A DNA stretch of 64,000 bases, taken from contig NZ_CAMYOM010000003.1 of assembly GCF_947260015.1 (NCBI RefSeq), forward strand, positions 1 through 64,000, written 5' to 3'. The notes below the pieces were generated by a model that did no database searches, was not told the DNA's origin, and saw only the letters and a list, made by a program, of their open reading frames with translations. The position numbers were made by a program, and so were the translations under genes. Below are positions 53,450 to 62,107 of this stretch, in pieces. Numbering within the stretch: the stretch's first letter is position 1; every line of letters starts with the position of its first letter. Source of the stretch: an uncultured Eudoraea sp. (GTDB taxonomy: Bacteria > Bacteroidota > Bacteroidia > Flavobacteriales > Flavobacteriaceae).

Positions 53450-53851
53450 TTAATCTTTCCATTTTAACGGCGTTTTACCAGAAAAAAGTATAATTATTAA
53501 GCCTGCGCCAAAAAATGCACCAATGCTATTGGCAAGGACATCAAATGATTCTCCACTTCTATACTGGATAAAAGTACTTTGAATTACTTCAATAACTATA
53601 CCATAAACAATAACGAATAAGGTAGAAATAATAATAGATCTGTATAAGTTTAGATGGCCTTTAGTCTGTTCCCTAATTAACAGTACTCCCAGGATAGCAG
53701 CAACAAAATAGAAAAAGAAATGAACCAATTTATCCAGGTGAGGGATGTTTATACCCTGGGTGTCAAAGTCTTCAAATGAGGATAGGCTAAGTACAGTAAT
53801 AATTACAATCCAGCAGATAAAGCCAATAGTAAAACTATAACGTTTAAACAC
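53450..53851 (-). CDS. VanZ-family membrane protein
   Basis: A 133-residue (GTG start at 53851) inner-membrane protein with four helices: FTIGFICWIVIITVLSLS, DKLVHFFFYFVAAILGVLLI, SIIISTLFVIVYGIVIEVIQ and DVLANSIGAFFGAGLIIILF. The HLDKLVHFFFYF and EVIQ...RSGESFDVLANSIGA motifs mark the VanZ-like family; the role outside teicoplanin resistance is unknown. An AAGGAG sequence 7 bases before the GTG at 53851 supports that start, giving an 8-base overlap with gcvH; a GTG at 53878 would overlap by 35 bases. Confidence 0.82.
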   Translation of the reverse strand: MFKRYSFTIGFICWIVIITVLSLSSFEDFDTQGINIPHLDKLVHFFFYFVAAILGVLLIREQTKGHLNLYRSIIISTLFVIVYGIVIEVIQSTFIQYRSGESFDVLANSIGAFFGAGLIIILFSGKTPLKWKD

Positions 53852-54224
53852 CAATAAGCTCCTTATAATCTGCTTCACTCATAAGACTGTCGATCTCCGA
53901 GGCATCATTTATCTTTATTTTGATCATCCAACCATCGCCATAGGGATCAGTATTTACTTTTTCCGGTTCATCCTCCAGTAATTCGTTTAATTTAATGATC
54001 TCACCGCTTAGTGGCAGAAAAAGATCAGAAACAGTCTTTACGGCCTCAACAGTCCCAAAAACCTCATCCTTTTCTAAAGTTTCATCCAGAGTCTCAACTT
54101 CAAGATAAACTATATCGCCAAGTTCCCCCTGTGCAAAATCTGTAATGCCAACGGTGGCGATATCGCCATCAATCCTTATCCATTCGTGATCTTTGGTGTA
54201 CTTTAATTCGGATGGTATATTCAT
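53844..54224 (-). CDS. gcvH: Glycine cleavage system H protein
   Basis: A 126-residue lipoyl carrier protein that shuttles the aminomethyl group between the P, T and L proteins of the glycine cleavage system. The lipoylation site is Lys63 in VEAVKTVSDL, with the family segments YTKDHEWI near the N-terminus and NTDPYGDGWMIKIK near the C-terminus. Full length for the family. It has its own consensus promoter and overlaps vanZ. In flavobacteria gcvH and vanZ commonly sit beside sprA, as here. Confidence 0.95.
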   Translation of the reverse strand: MNIPSELKYTKDHEWIRIDGDIATVGITDFAQGELGDIVYLEVETLDETLEKDEVFGTVEAVKTVSDLFLPLSGEIIKLNELLEDEPEKVNTDPYGDGWMIKIKINDASEIDSLMSEADYKELIGV

Positions 54225-54247
54225 TTTATTTCATTTTGTTTTGCCCG

Positions 54248-54278
54248 CAAATGTAGTAGATAATCTGTTGGTTTTCAA
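54248..54278 (-). promoter_or_regulatory. Consensus Bacteroidota promoter of gcvH
   Basis: TTG (54278-54276) and TACATTTG (54255-54248) on the minus strand, spacer 20 bases, 24 bases before the gcvH ATG. Confidence 0.72.
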
Positions 54279-54390
54279 AAAAAACAGGCCGGATAAGAGG
54301 CTAAATCCTTAAATGCGCGGATAACTTATGAAAACAATATCCAAAAAAATATTATTTGGACTCCTTTTCTAATAAATATTCAAAATGTCT

Positions 54391-57300
54391 TTAGTTTCCG
54401 AAATTATATCGAATGGTAAACCCTGTATTGATAGTTGTCTGAGGAAATGCCGTAGAAACAGCGAACTGTGAGAATGAATAGTCAAAAAAGAATAAAGCGT
54501 TCAGGTTTTTACTTAGGGCATAGTCTGCGGTAAATTTAGTAGACAATAAATTCTGCCCTGCAGTTATTTGATTATTTTCTAAGCTGAGATTTCTAATAAT
54601 AGTAAGATTATCTCTTAGCGTAAAATCTAATTTTAGGTTTAAATCGCCTTTCAAGCGTTGCTTCTGGCCACCAATGTTTGTTACAAATTTTACATCCTTA
54701 AAACGATATCCCAGTCCCAGAGTATAATCCTGACCAATAATCTCTGTAAGCAAATTATTGTCGAAGCTAAAAGAATAGGCTCTGTCTGTACCTACTTCTG
54801 CCAGGACACTTAGCGAATTTTGCATTTCAAAATCTACTCTAATTAAAGGATTAAACTGGTCTGTAAGAACAACATTATTAATAACGTTTTCCGGAAGATT
54901 ATCCTGTGTTTCCGGATTAATTGGCGGAAGATTATCATTGACAAGCTGGGATCTTTCTAAATTGGTTTGAAAAGTATTTATACTATAAGCAGACCGGTAA
55001 CCATTGCTCAATGAAAAACGTTTGAACTTCTTTTTAAAGGATTTAATCCGCATTAACCCGGTATACTTAATATTCCAGTTGGGTATGGGAATATCTCTAA
55101 AAGCATCTAAATTAACCCTGTTTACGTCCTGGCCGGTGTAGGCGGCAAAGAAAGCCGGTAAAATCACATCCTGGCTTGTTGGGCCATATCTTAAAGGATA
55201 TCCATTCTCATCTACGCCTTCATCCGGACTCGACCTGTCTGATTGCAACCTATCTGCAACAACTATCCTATTATTTTTGAAAGTTTCAAAATTCTTTGAT
55301 TCAAATTCATCACTTTTACTAAATGTTGTACCAATCATTATTGTTGAAATACTGAAGTTTCCAAAAGTGTTAGGTGTTTGGGGTATATACTCACCTGCGT
55401 TGATCTCAAAATTCTCCTGTAAACTGCTAGAAAATTGCCTGTCTGCCAATAAATCAATGGTCAAATCGCGAACAGGTTGCGCTGTGGCGGTAATATTCAG
55501 CTGTTTGTTAGTTCGTTTTATAAATTGTTCGTTAAACTCATTATAGGGGGTAAGCCATCCATTACGGGCTGCTTCATAACGTACATCCTTCTGGCTTCCG
55601 AAGACAAAGCCCAATGATGGTCTTGTAGTTCCAATAAATCCAATAGACTGGGTATATCCGGGCAAAACCGTACCGTTATTCTCTCTGTAGTTTACGTTAA
55701 TACGTTTTACCATTGTAATTATATCAACAAAAGTGTTGAACGCAGCACTACTTTTCTTTTTTGTTTTTTCCTCCCCAGCCGCCGGGTTTCCGGCTTTATC
55801 ACGGCGAACAGGAGCATTCCCAACATTGCCCTTGCCATCTCTCCTTTTAAGGCCTATTTGATCATAAAAACGTTGCATGCTTAGAGCAGTGGTAATCGTA
55901 TGTGTATTGGCATTTTGAACAGTGTTAATAACAGCATTAGGATCGCCAAGGGCGTCCTGAACCACTTCATTTACGGCGTCGCCACCTCGTTGCCAATCAA
56001 AATTACTTGTGTAAGTATATTGCGCATTAATAAAATCCAGGATAGGTATTTTGTTAAGTGGAATATCATAATTCAACTGAAACTGCTGGGCATGCCTGTT
56101 GGGTTCTCCGATATCAAAGAAGCCATTCCAAAGATTCAGGTTTTCGTTAATATCTGAATTAGGGTTGCCATCCTCTTCAAAATAGTTTCGTACAATATTA
56201 TTGTTGGAGGTCGTGATATTTAGACGCAATGATTTGGACAAACTATAGTTTAGGGCATATTGCCAATTAAAAAGATAGTTTCTTTGCTGGAGCAATGGCA
56301 ATGCAAGTTTTTCGACTCCAGGTTCCAGGACATCTCTAAACCGCTGCTGGTTGAATTGACGATTGTAATCAGACTGAACTGATAAACTGGTGGGCAATAG
56401 ATTAAAATTTATGTCTTTCAACAATTTTAAGTAGCTCCCGGTAAATAAAGAATCCTTTTTTTCAAAAGGTGCTACTGATGCGGGCTTGAAATTATAATTG
56501 TAGACAAAGCCTGTCTTTACATCCTGATCCTTTAATCTCGCAACTTCAAAATCTCTATGATCTGTCTGGTTATAAGAATAATTAAAAGTAAAATTTTCAA
56601 TATCATAAATATGGGGTTTTGCTTCAGGACCCCGATTCTTACGCACTCCTATAAAGTTGACACTTCTTCTTTTAGTATAGTCTTCTGCCTGTTCTCTTAT
56701 GTCTTCTTCTTCGGCCTGAGTATTTGCAGCATCTATCCTGTCTTTTAGCTTTAAATCGTCATAAACCGGATCAAATTCGGGGGTTATTAATTGCTCCGAA
56801 ATTCCAAAATTAAAAGGAATTTGAACATTCCACTTTTTAGGAAGAAGTTGTCCAATAGACACATTAGTTACTATATCGTAGGCTACTGCATCCTCCCTGG
56901 AACGTTCATTTGGCCTTTGATCAACTGAACCAAATCCAGGCGTACTTTTACCTCCCGTGGCAGTGACGTTAGCAAAATCAGCTATGTTTGCATCAACCGC
57001 TGCCAGTGCGGCCCAGCCACCGTTATTATCTAAACCAGCCATTCGCAATTCGTTAAACCAAACTTCACCACGTGCTGGAAGATTATCAATATTTTTTATT
57101 CCCAGCATGGCACTCCGCAAGGTACCCAAAGAGGGGTTTCCTCTGATTCCATACCTAATCTGCCCTAATACTCTGGGAGCAAATTCATCAACAGAAACAA
57201 CTTCACCATCAATTATTTCATAAAAACTGATTTCACTCAGGGATTGGTCGGCAATACCTTGAGATTTAATTTTAGTGAGGTCACTCAGGGCAATATCCAT

Positions 57301-60300
57301 TTCATTTATTGCGGGCCAAATTTCTTCCGCAGTTGTAGATCCAAATGGTGTAAATTCTAAAGGGACTTCAATTTGATAAAAATTCTCTGAGAAATCTGTA
57401 CCAATCCTTAGAAATGCCACCAAAGGTATATCATCATCCAAGTAATCAGAATCCACAATCTTTTCGGCATGTAAAAACATTTTTAACCTTTTGTATTGTC
57501 GGATATCAATGTTTACATTTTTAAACACACCCCGGGAGTCCTGAGGCTCAAGATTCTCGACTTTGAATGATAAGGACTGTTCATTCTGACGAATTATAGT
57601 ATTATTATTATTTAATTGTTCTCTTTGCACTCCGGGAGGTAATACATAAGGAATTGGTGTTCTCGAATTATTCTCCTCTACGTTTACGGTATTGACGTCT
57701 ACGATAGTTGCATCATCTGCCGGATCGTCATTATCTGAAGAGAGGGATTTTGTATAATTTCTCCAATCGATTCGTACGAGATCCAGGGTCGCAAAACGCA
57801 TTACGACTTCATCTGTAAAACCAGTAAGGTACATCCGCATAAAACTGATAGATCTAAAATCTGATACTCCACCTACTGCATCTGTAAAATCACTTAACGG
57901 AATTTTGTACTGAATCCATCTTCGGTTTAATTGAGTCCCATTGGGTAAATCGGGCGTAGTTCCTTCACTGATATCGGTAACATATTGGTCGTTAATAGTG
58001 GTGTTAGGTTTAATAGGAATACGGTATTCAAAATAACTATTAATAGTGTTCATAGTAAGGTCCCGGTTAACGTCTTCCACGTCGGGCAGGGTTGTGGACC
58101 CTCTATCCGTATTTGTTACTGTAACAGGTGAATTTCCCTCCGTATTATTAAAGTCAAGGTAACGTTCTAAAATGCCCCCTTCCCTGTTCAAATAGTATTG
58201 GAAATTATCGAGAGCAGGATCCTCCGCGGGTCCATTGTAACCTTGTGCAGCTTCCAGACTATCATCAAGGCCATCAAAACCAATATCCTGCAGAGAACGG
58301 TTAGTTTCGCTGGCATCAAAAGCATAAACCAGAGATTGGGTAGCCGGTACTACACCCCAATCGGTGGGTGTGGTAAGATCATTGCTGTTCAGACCCGGCA
58401 AACCGTTTTCATATTGTTTTCTTCCATCATCCAGAATATCCTCAGAGATATTACCTAAATTAATAACCAATTCCCCCGGACCGGTGGCTATACCATCTAC
58501 ATATGGATCCATGACCCAGAATTGAACAAATTCAACATTGGACTGCTCAAAATTTGTACTACTCAAAGAACGCATCATTCCGGCCCATTTTTGATTTGGT
58601 TGGAGACCTCCAAAAGTTGTACTTGCATTATAAGGCCCTTTTTGATCTGGATAATAGGCCATATCGAAAGTATTCTGAACTGTAGTTTGCCCCTGGGCGA
58701 TATCTACTTGTGGAAATACTTCGTCAATAAAAACTCTTCGCGTCTCATTTGTGGATATATCATCATCATTAATACCGGAGGGACGCTGGTTCGTATAAAA
58801 AATAGGGTCTATAGTATACCAGGCTATTTTTGCCCTTTCAAAACCTGTTTCTAAATCCTGTTCACCATCAATTTTAAACTCTTCCGGCGTACTGGCTAAC
58901 GACCAGCCTAATGAAGATCGGATATCTATTAGTGCCTGCGCCCCTTCAAAATCATCCAAATAAGTTGTGGTTTCTCCTTCAAAGTCTGCATTTTTAGGAG
59001 AGTTAGGGTTGAGGTATGCGGCTTCTGCACGGACCGAAACATTAGAGGCAACATCTGTATCTATATTAGGTAATTTGTTAACCAACCTGGTTAAAAAAGG
59101 AACCTCTGTCGAAAAATTTGCATTAAGGCCAAAGATGCTATTATTTACCGGCTCAACACCATAATTGGATTTTTGAGTAAGAGGCCTTTCATTTAGGTTC
59201 TGAAAAGTTCCCCCCAAAATAAAATCCTTACTGAATTGATGTTCAACATTAAAACCGGTAAATCTTCTTGTTTGCTGGCCAAAAATCGCGTTGTTCTCCA
59301 CAGAAATTTCTATAGGTGTATTTGAAGCTTGCAAACTGGGGTCTAATATCTGAACTGTTCCTGCCTGATAATTTACCGTATAATCTATTCCTTCAACTAA
59401 TTGGCGACCACCTGCCGTTACTCGCACAGATCCTCTGGGTACATTGAAGGCGCCTATTGGGATACCGCTTGATCCTTCAGATTTATAACGTCCTTTCAGC
59501 TTAAATCTGTTTTTTTCAGCATCTTGTAAAGACGCCGCTTTGGTTTGGGCATACATATTTCTGAAAACATATTTTTGCTGGTTTTCATTATATCCCTGAT
59601 CATTATCTACATCATAAGTACCTCCACCCAATACATCAAATAAAAACTCACCAAAAGGTTCAACTTTTGTGAAAAGTATAAGGCCATTTTGAGTGTTTAC
59701 GGTAATACCGGGAACAAAATCGAAGAAACCATCTCCGCCACGCTGAACATCATTAAAAGTATTTAGACGATCCAGATTAAAAACATCCAGAAGAATTCTG
59801 TCTTGTAAGGCCCCATCAGGAGAATTTTCATCGGGCCATCCCGAACCCGGACCTTCAACCACTGGTGTAATATAATTTCTTGGGGTTGGATCTGAATATA
59901 AGATATTGAACCTAAAATCTTCCTGACTTAATTGAAAAGCACCCGTTGCATAAATGTTTTTCATCATTAGATCCCAGATAGGGTCGCTCACATTGGTAAT
60001 ATTACTTTTCAGTAATTTCAGGACTAGTGTATTGTTATTAATTTGTGGAACTTCTACACCAGGGGTAACCGTAGTAGCATCTATTCCGCCATTCGCAAAT
60101 TCACCAACCTGAAATATTTCGCCATTGAAGGTATACTGAAAGGCTACGGCCAGTACTTCATCATTGCTTAAACGCTGGTTCAAAGAAATATATCCCAATT
60201 GAGAATCAAACTGGAAATCTCTTCCCGTTTCAAGTTTTCTTGCGTTTTCCAAAATAGCATAGTCAAATCCCTGATTTACCTGATATCCTGTATTTATGTC

Positions 60301-61578
60301 AAAACCATCATCAACTGTAGCAATATCCCTTATGTTCGAGTTTAGTACCCCGCCATTATCAATTAATTGAGGATCGTAGTCATTCGCACTATTTCTGGGT
60401 AATTCCTGGTTGGAAGCTGAAGTATTAAAAAAGCCTGCCGGTTCACCATTTGCCAGTCCAATTCTGGTATCTTCCTTAAGGGCCTCACCCAAATCCTGCA
60501 GGGCAACTATGTTTCTTACATTAAGAGTTTGCTGACCTCTGTTAGTAACCCAAACTTCAAGACGTGTAATTTGAACCTGACTTTTTATAAAAGGATAATT
60601 GGTTAAAGCCTCGTCATACTGATCCCTAAAATATTGGGCTAAAAAAAAGTGCTTGTCCCCATCATAATCCAAGGCAGATAATTCAAAATCATTCAAAGTA
60701 CCACCACCCTGAGCTACAACCGAACTATTTTGAGATTGTTGCTCAGAGAAAACTGCAGTTACGGTAGTCCTGCCAAACTGCAATTGAGTTTTTACACCAA
60801 AAAGGCTTTGTGCCCCTCTAATCAACGAACTGTTTAAAGGAAAACTTACATTACCAACCTCAATTTTTCTTATGATATCATCTTCTGTGGGTGTATAATC
60901 TAATTTAATTAAATTCTGAAAATCGAAAGTTGCTTCAGTATCATAGTTAGCGGTTACCTGCAAGCGTTCCCCAATTTTACCAAGCAAGCTTAAACTGATA
61001 CGTTGATCAAAATCAAATGAGAGATTGGTGCGGTTTCTTGGAGAAAGTGCCGGATTATCATTTTTTTGCCATATAACACCCAGGTCCATTGCAACAGATC
61101 CCTGGGGTATTACTTCAATAGTATTTCCGCCAAATATGGTTTCAAAAAATCCACTATTTACATAGAAATTAGGAAGCAGGTTTTTTCGTGCTTCTTCGGA
61201 GCCTGCTTTTTTTCCTGAGAAGGCATCTATTTTCTCTTTAAAATAGGACTTCATGTTTTCTTTCTGTACCAGATCTAAATACTGTTCTGGTGTAAGTATA
61301 ATAGGATAGCTAATATCAAAATCTCCTACCATTTCAGAATAGATATATCTGTCAAGATTAGGATCATAAGTATATTTGGAAACAATGCTATTTGGGTTTT
61401 CCAATAAAATTCTCCCCAAAGCAAATCCCGTCTGAACGGAATCAATCTGTACAGAATCTGTCTCCTGTTCATTAGTTTCCTGAGCCTGAATTGTATTCAC
61501 AACTCCCAGGAAAATGAAGGAAAGTAAAAAAAGCTTAAATGAATATGATTTAAGAATTGATTTTGCCCCTGTTTTCAA
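54391..61578 (-). CDS. sprA: T9SS outer-membrane translocon SprA/Sov
   Basis: A 2395-residue protein, close to the about 2400 residues of Flavobacterium SprA, the giant outer-membrane barrel through which type IX substrates leave the cell. A signal peptide (about 10-32, ending NTIQAQ) is followed by the conserved N-terminal plug region (YDPNLDRYIYSEMVGD), several SprA repeats and a very long series of amphipathic strands ending TGFTIRYNFGN. The start codon is TTG at 61578: an in-frame stop lies four codons upstream and no ATG is available near the signal peptide. It follows the broken ruvA by 6 bases. With the PorP/SprF genes and the CTD adhesin it shows an active type IX system. Confidence 0.96.
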   Translation of the reverse strand: MKTGAKSILKSYSFKLFLLSFIFLGVVNTIQAQETNEQETDSVQIDSVQTGFALGRILLENPNSIVSKYTYDPNLDRYIYSEMVGDFDISYPIILTPEQYLDLVQKENMKSYFKEKIDAFSGKKAGSEEARKNLLPNFYVNSGFFETIFGGNTIEVIPQGSVAMDLGVIWQKNDNPALSPRNRTNLSFDFDQRISLSLLGKIGERLQVTANYDTEATFDFQNLIKLDYTPTEDDIIRKIEVGNVSFPLNSSLIRGAQSLFGVKTQLQFGRTTVTAVFSEQQSQNSSVVAQGGGTLNDFELSALDYDGDKHFFLAQYFRDQYDEALTNYPFIKSQVQITRLEVWVTNRGQQTLNVRNIVALQDLGEALKEDTRIGLANGEPAGFFNTSASNQELPRNSANDYDPQLIDNGGVLNSNIRDIATVDDGFDINTGYQVNQGFDYAILENARKLETGRDFQFDSQLGYISLNQRLSNDEVLAVAFQYTFNGEIFQVGEFANGGIDATTVTPGVEVPQINNNTLVLKLLKSNITNVSDPIWDLMMKNIYATGAFQLSQEDFRFNILYSDPTPRNYITPVVEGPGSGWPDENSPDGALQDRILLDVFNLDRLNTFNDVQRGGDGFFDFVPGITVNTQNGLILFTKVEPFGEFLFDVLGGGTYDVDNDQGYNENQQKYVFRNMYAQTKAASLQDAEKNRFKLKGRYKSEGSSGIPIGAFNVPRGSVRVTAGGRQLVEGIDYTVNYQAGTVQILDPSLQASNTPIEISVENNAIFGQQTRRFTGFNVEHQFSKDFILGGTFQNLNERPLTQKSNYGVEPVNNSIFGLNANFSTEVPFLTRLVNKLPNIDTDVASNVSVRAEAAYLNPNSPKNADFEGETTTYLDDFEGAQALIDIRSSLGWSLASTPEEFKIDGEQDLETGFERAKIAWYTIDPIFYTNQRPSGINDDDISTNETRRVFIDEVFPQVDIAQGQTTVQNTFDMAYYPDQKGPYNASTTFGGLQPNQKWAGMMRSLSSTNFEQSNVEFVQFWVMDPYVDGIATGPGELVINLGNISEDILDDGRKQYENGLPGLNSNDLTTPTDWGVVPATQSLVYAFDASETNRSLQDIGFDGLDDSLEAAQGYNGPAEDPALDNFQYYLNREGGILERYLDFNNTEGNSPVTVTNTDRGSTTLPDVEDVNRDLTMNTINSYFEYRIPIKPNTTINDQYVTDISEGTTPDLPNGTQLNRRWIQYKIPLSDFTDAVGGVSDFRSISFMRMYLTGFTDEVVMRFATLDLVRIDWRNYTKSLSSDNDDPADDATIVDVNTVNVEENNSRTPIPYVLPPGVQREQLNNNNTIIRQNEQSLSFKVENLEPQDSRGVFKNVNIDIRQYKRLKMFLHAEKIVDSDYLDDDIPLVAFLRIGTDFSENFYQIEVPLEFTPFGSTTAEEIWPAINEMDIALSDLTKIKSQGIADQSLSEISFYEIIDGEVVSVDEFAPRVLGQIRYGIRGNPSLGTLRSAMLGIKNIDNLPARGEVWFNELRMAGLDNNGGWAALAAVDANIADFANVTATGGKSTPGFGSVDQRPNERSREDAVAYDIVTNVSIGQLLPKKWNVQIPFNFGISEQLITPEFDPVYDDLKLKDRIDAANTQAEEEDIREQAEDYTKRRSVNFIGVRKNRGPEAKPHIYDIENFTFNYSYNQTDHRDFEVARLKDQDVKTGFVYNYNFKPASVAPFEKKDSLFTGSYLKLLKDINFNLLPTSLSVQSDYNRQFNQQRFRDVLEPGVEKLALPLLQQRNYLFNWQYALNYSLSKSLRLNITTSNNNIVRNYFEEDGNPNSDINENLNLWNGFFDIGEPNRHAQQFQLNYDIPLNKIPILDFINAQYTYTSNFDWQRGGDAVNEVVQDALGDPNAVINTVQNANTHTITTALSMQRFYDQIGLKRRDGKGNVGNAPVRRDKAGNPAAGEEKTKKKSSAAFNTFVDIITMVKRINVNYRENNGTVLPGYTQSIGFIGTTRPSLGFVFGSQKDVRYEAARNGWLTPYNEFNEQFIKRTNKQLNITATAQPVRDLTIDLLADRQFSSSLQENFEINAGEYIPQTPNTFGNFSISTIMIGTTFSKSDEFESKNFETFKNNRIVVADRLQSDRSSPDEGVDENGYPLRYGPTSQDVILPAFFAAYTGQDVNRVNLDAFRDIPIPNWNIKYTGLMRIKSFKKKFKRFSLSNGYRSAYSINTFQTNLERSQLVNDNLPPINPETQDNLPENVINNVVLTDQFNPLIRVDFEMQNSLSVLAEVGTDRAYSFSFDNNLLTEIIGQDYTLGLGYRFKDVKFVTNIGGQKQRLKGDLNLKLDFTLRDNLTIIRNLSLENNQITAGQNLLSTKFTADYALSKNLNALFFFDYSFSQFAVSTAFPQTTINTGFTIRYNFGN

Positions 61579-61584
61579 ACTTAT

Positions 61585-62077
61585 TTACAAATTTTTAAGC
61601 GCGTGTTTTATAATGTCCTCTACGCTTAGAGTAGGGTCCTGGGATAAAACCTTGTCAACAGCCTTTTCTGACTGCCTTCGGGCAAACCCGAGAACCTCTA
61701 AAGCAGATAACGCTTCTTCTTTATTTGTATTGTTTGAATTTGGTGAAACTTCGTCAAGGAACATCCTCACTGGCAATTGCGTTTTTAATCTGTAGGGGTG
61801 TAAGGGAAGATAGCATGGTTCTTGCAATACTTGATCCTATTCCTGAAACAGACAGCAATAACCTGAATATTTCCCTTTCAGAGTTTTCCGCAAATCCGTA
61901 AAGGGTATGTGAGTCTTCCTTTATCTGTAAATGCGTGTACAGCTGAATACTTTCAGAATCTAAAATTTTTGAAAAAGTATGAAGTGAAATGTTTACGAAA
62001 TAGCCAACTCCGCCACATTCTATTACCACGTAAGTGGGGTTCTTTTCTACAAGCCTGCCTTTTAAATGGGTAATCAT
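61585..62077 (-). pseudogene. ruvA: ruvA with internal deletion and frameshift
   Basis: Holliday-junction helicase subunit RuvA, here broken. The 5' part (62077 down to 61754, 107 codons) covers domain I and the first helix-hairpin-helix of domain II (MITHLKGRLVEKNP... LLLSVSGIGSSIARTML, LTPLQIKNAIASEDV) and then hits TGA. Domain III, NTNKEEALSALEVLGFARRQSEKAVDKVL to the C-terminus, continues in the next frame to 61585. Normal RuvA has about 25-30 more residues at the joint, including the second helix-hairpin-helix (GIGxKTAxR), so roughly 80-90 bases are missing and the frame is lost. Neither fragment could form a complete RuvA. Flanked by intact maeB and sprA. Confidence 0.85.
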
Positions 62078-62107
62078 TCGTAATTTATTTGTTGTTGAAA
62101 TGGTTTC

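Noticed and set aside
61576-61583. TAAGTTTG on the minus strand as a possible sprA promoter
   Set aside because: It overlaps the TTG start codon itself and has no TTG at the -33 position.
61585-61827. Separate 80-codon gene downstream of ruvA
   Set aside because: Its last 45 residues are RuvA domain III; the first residues are only the shifted frame of the 5' part.
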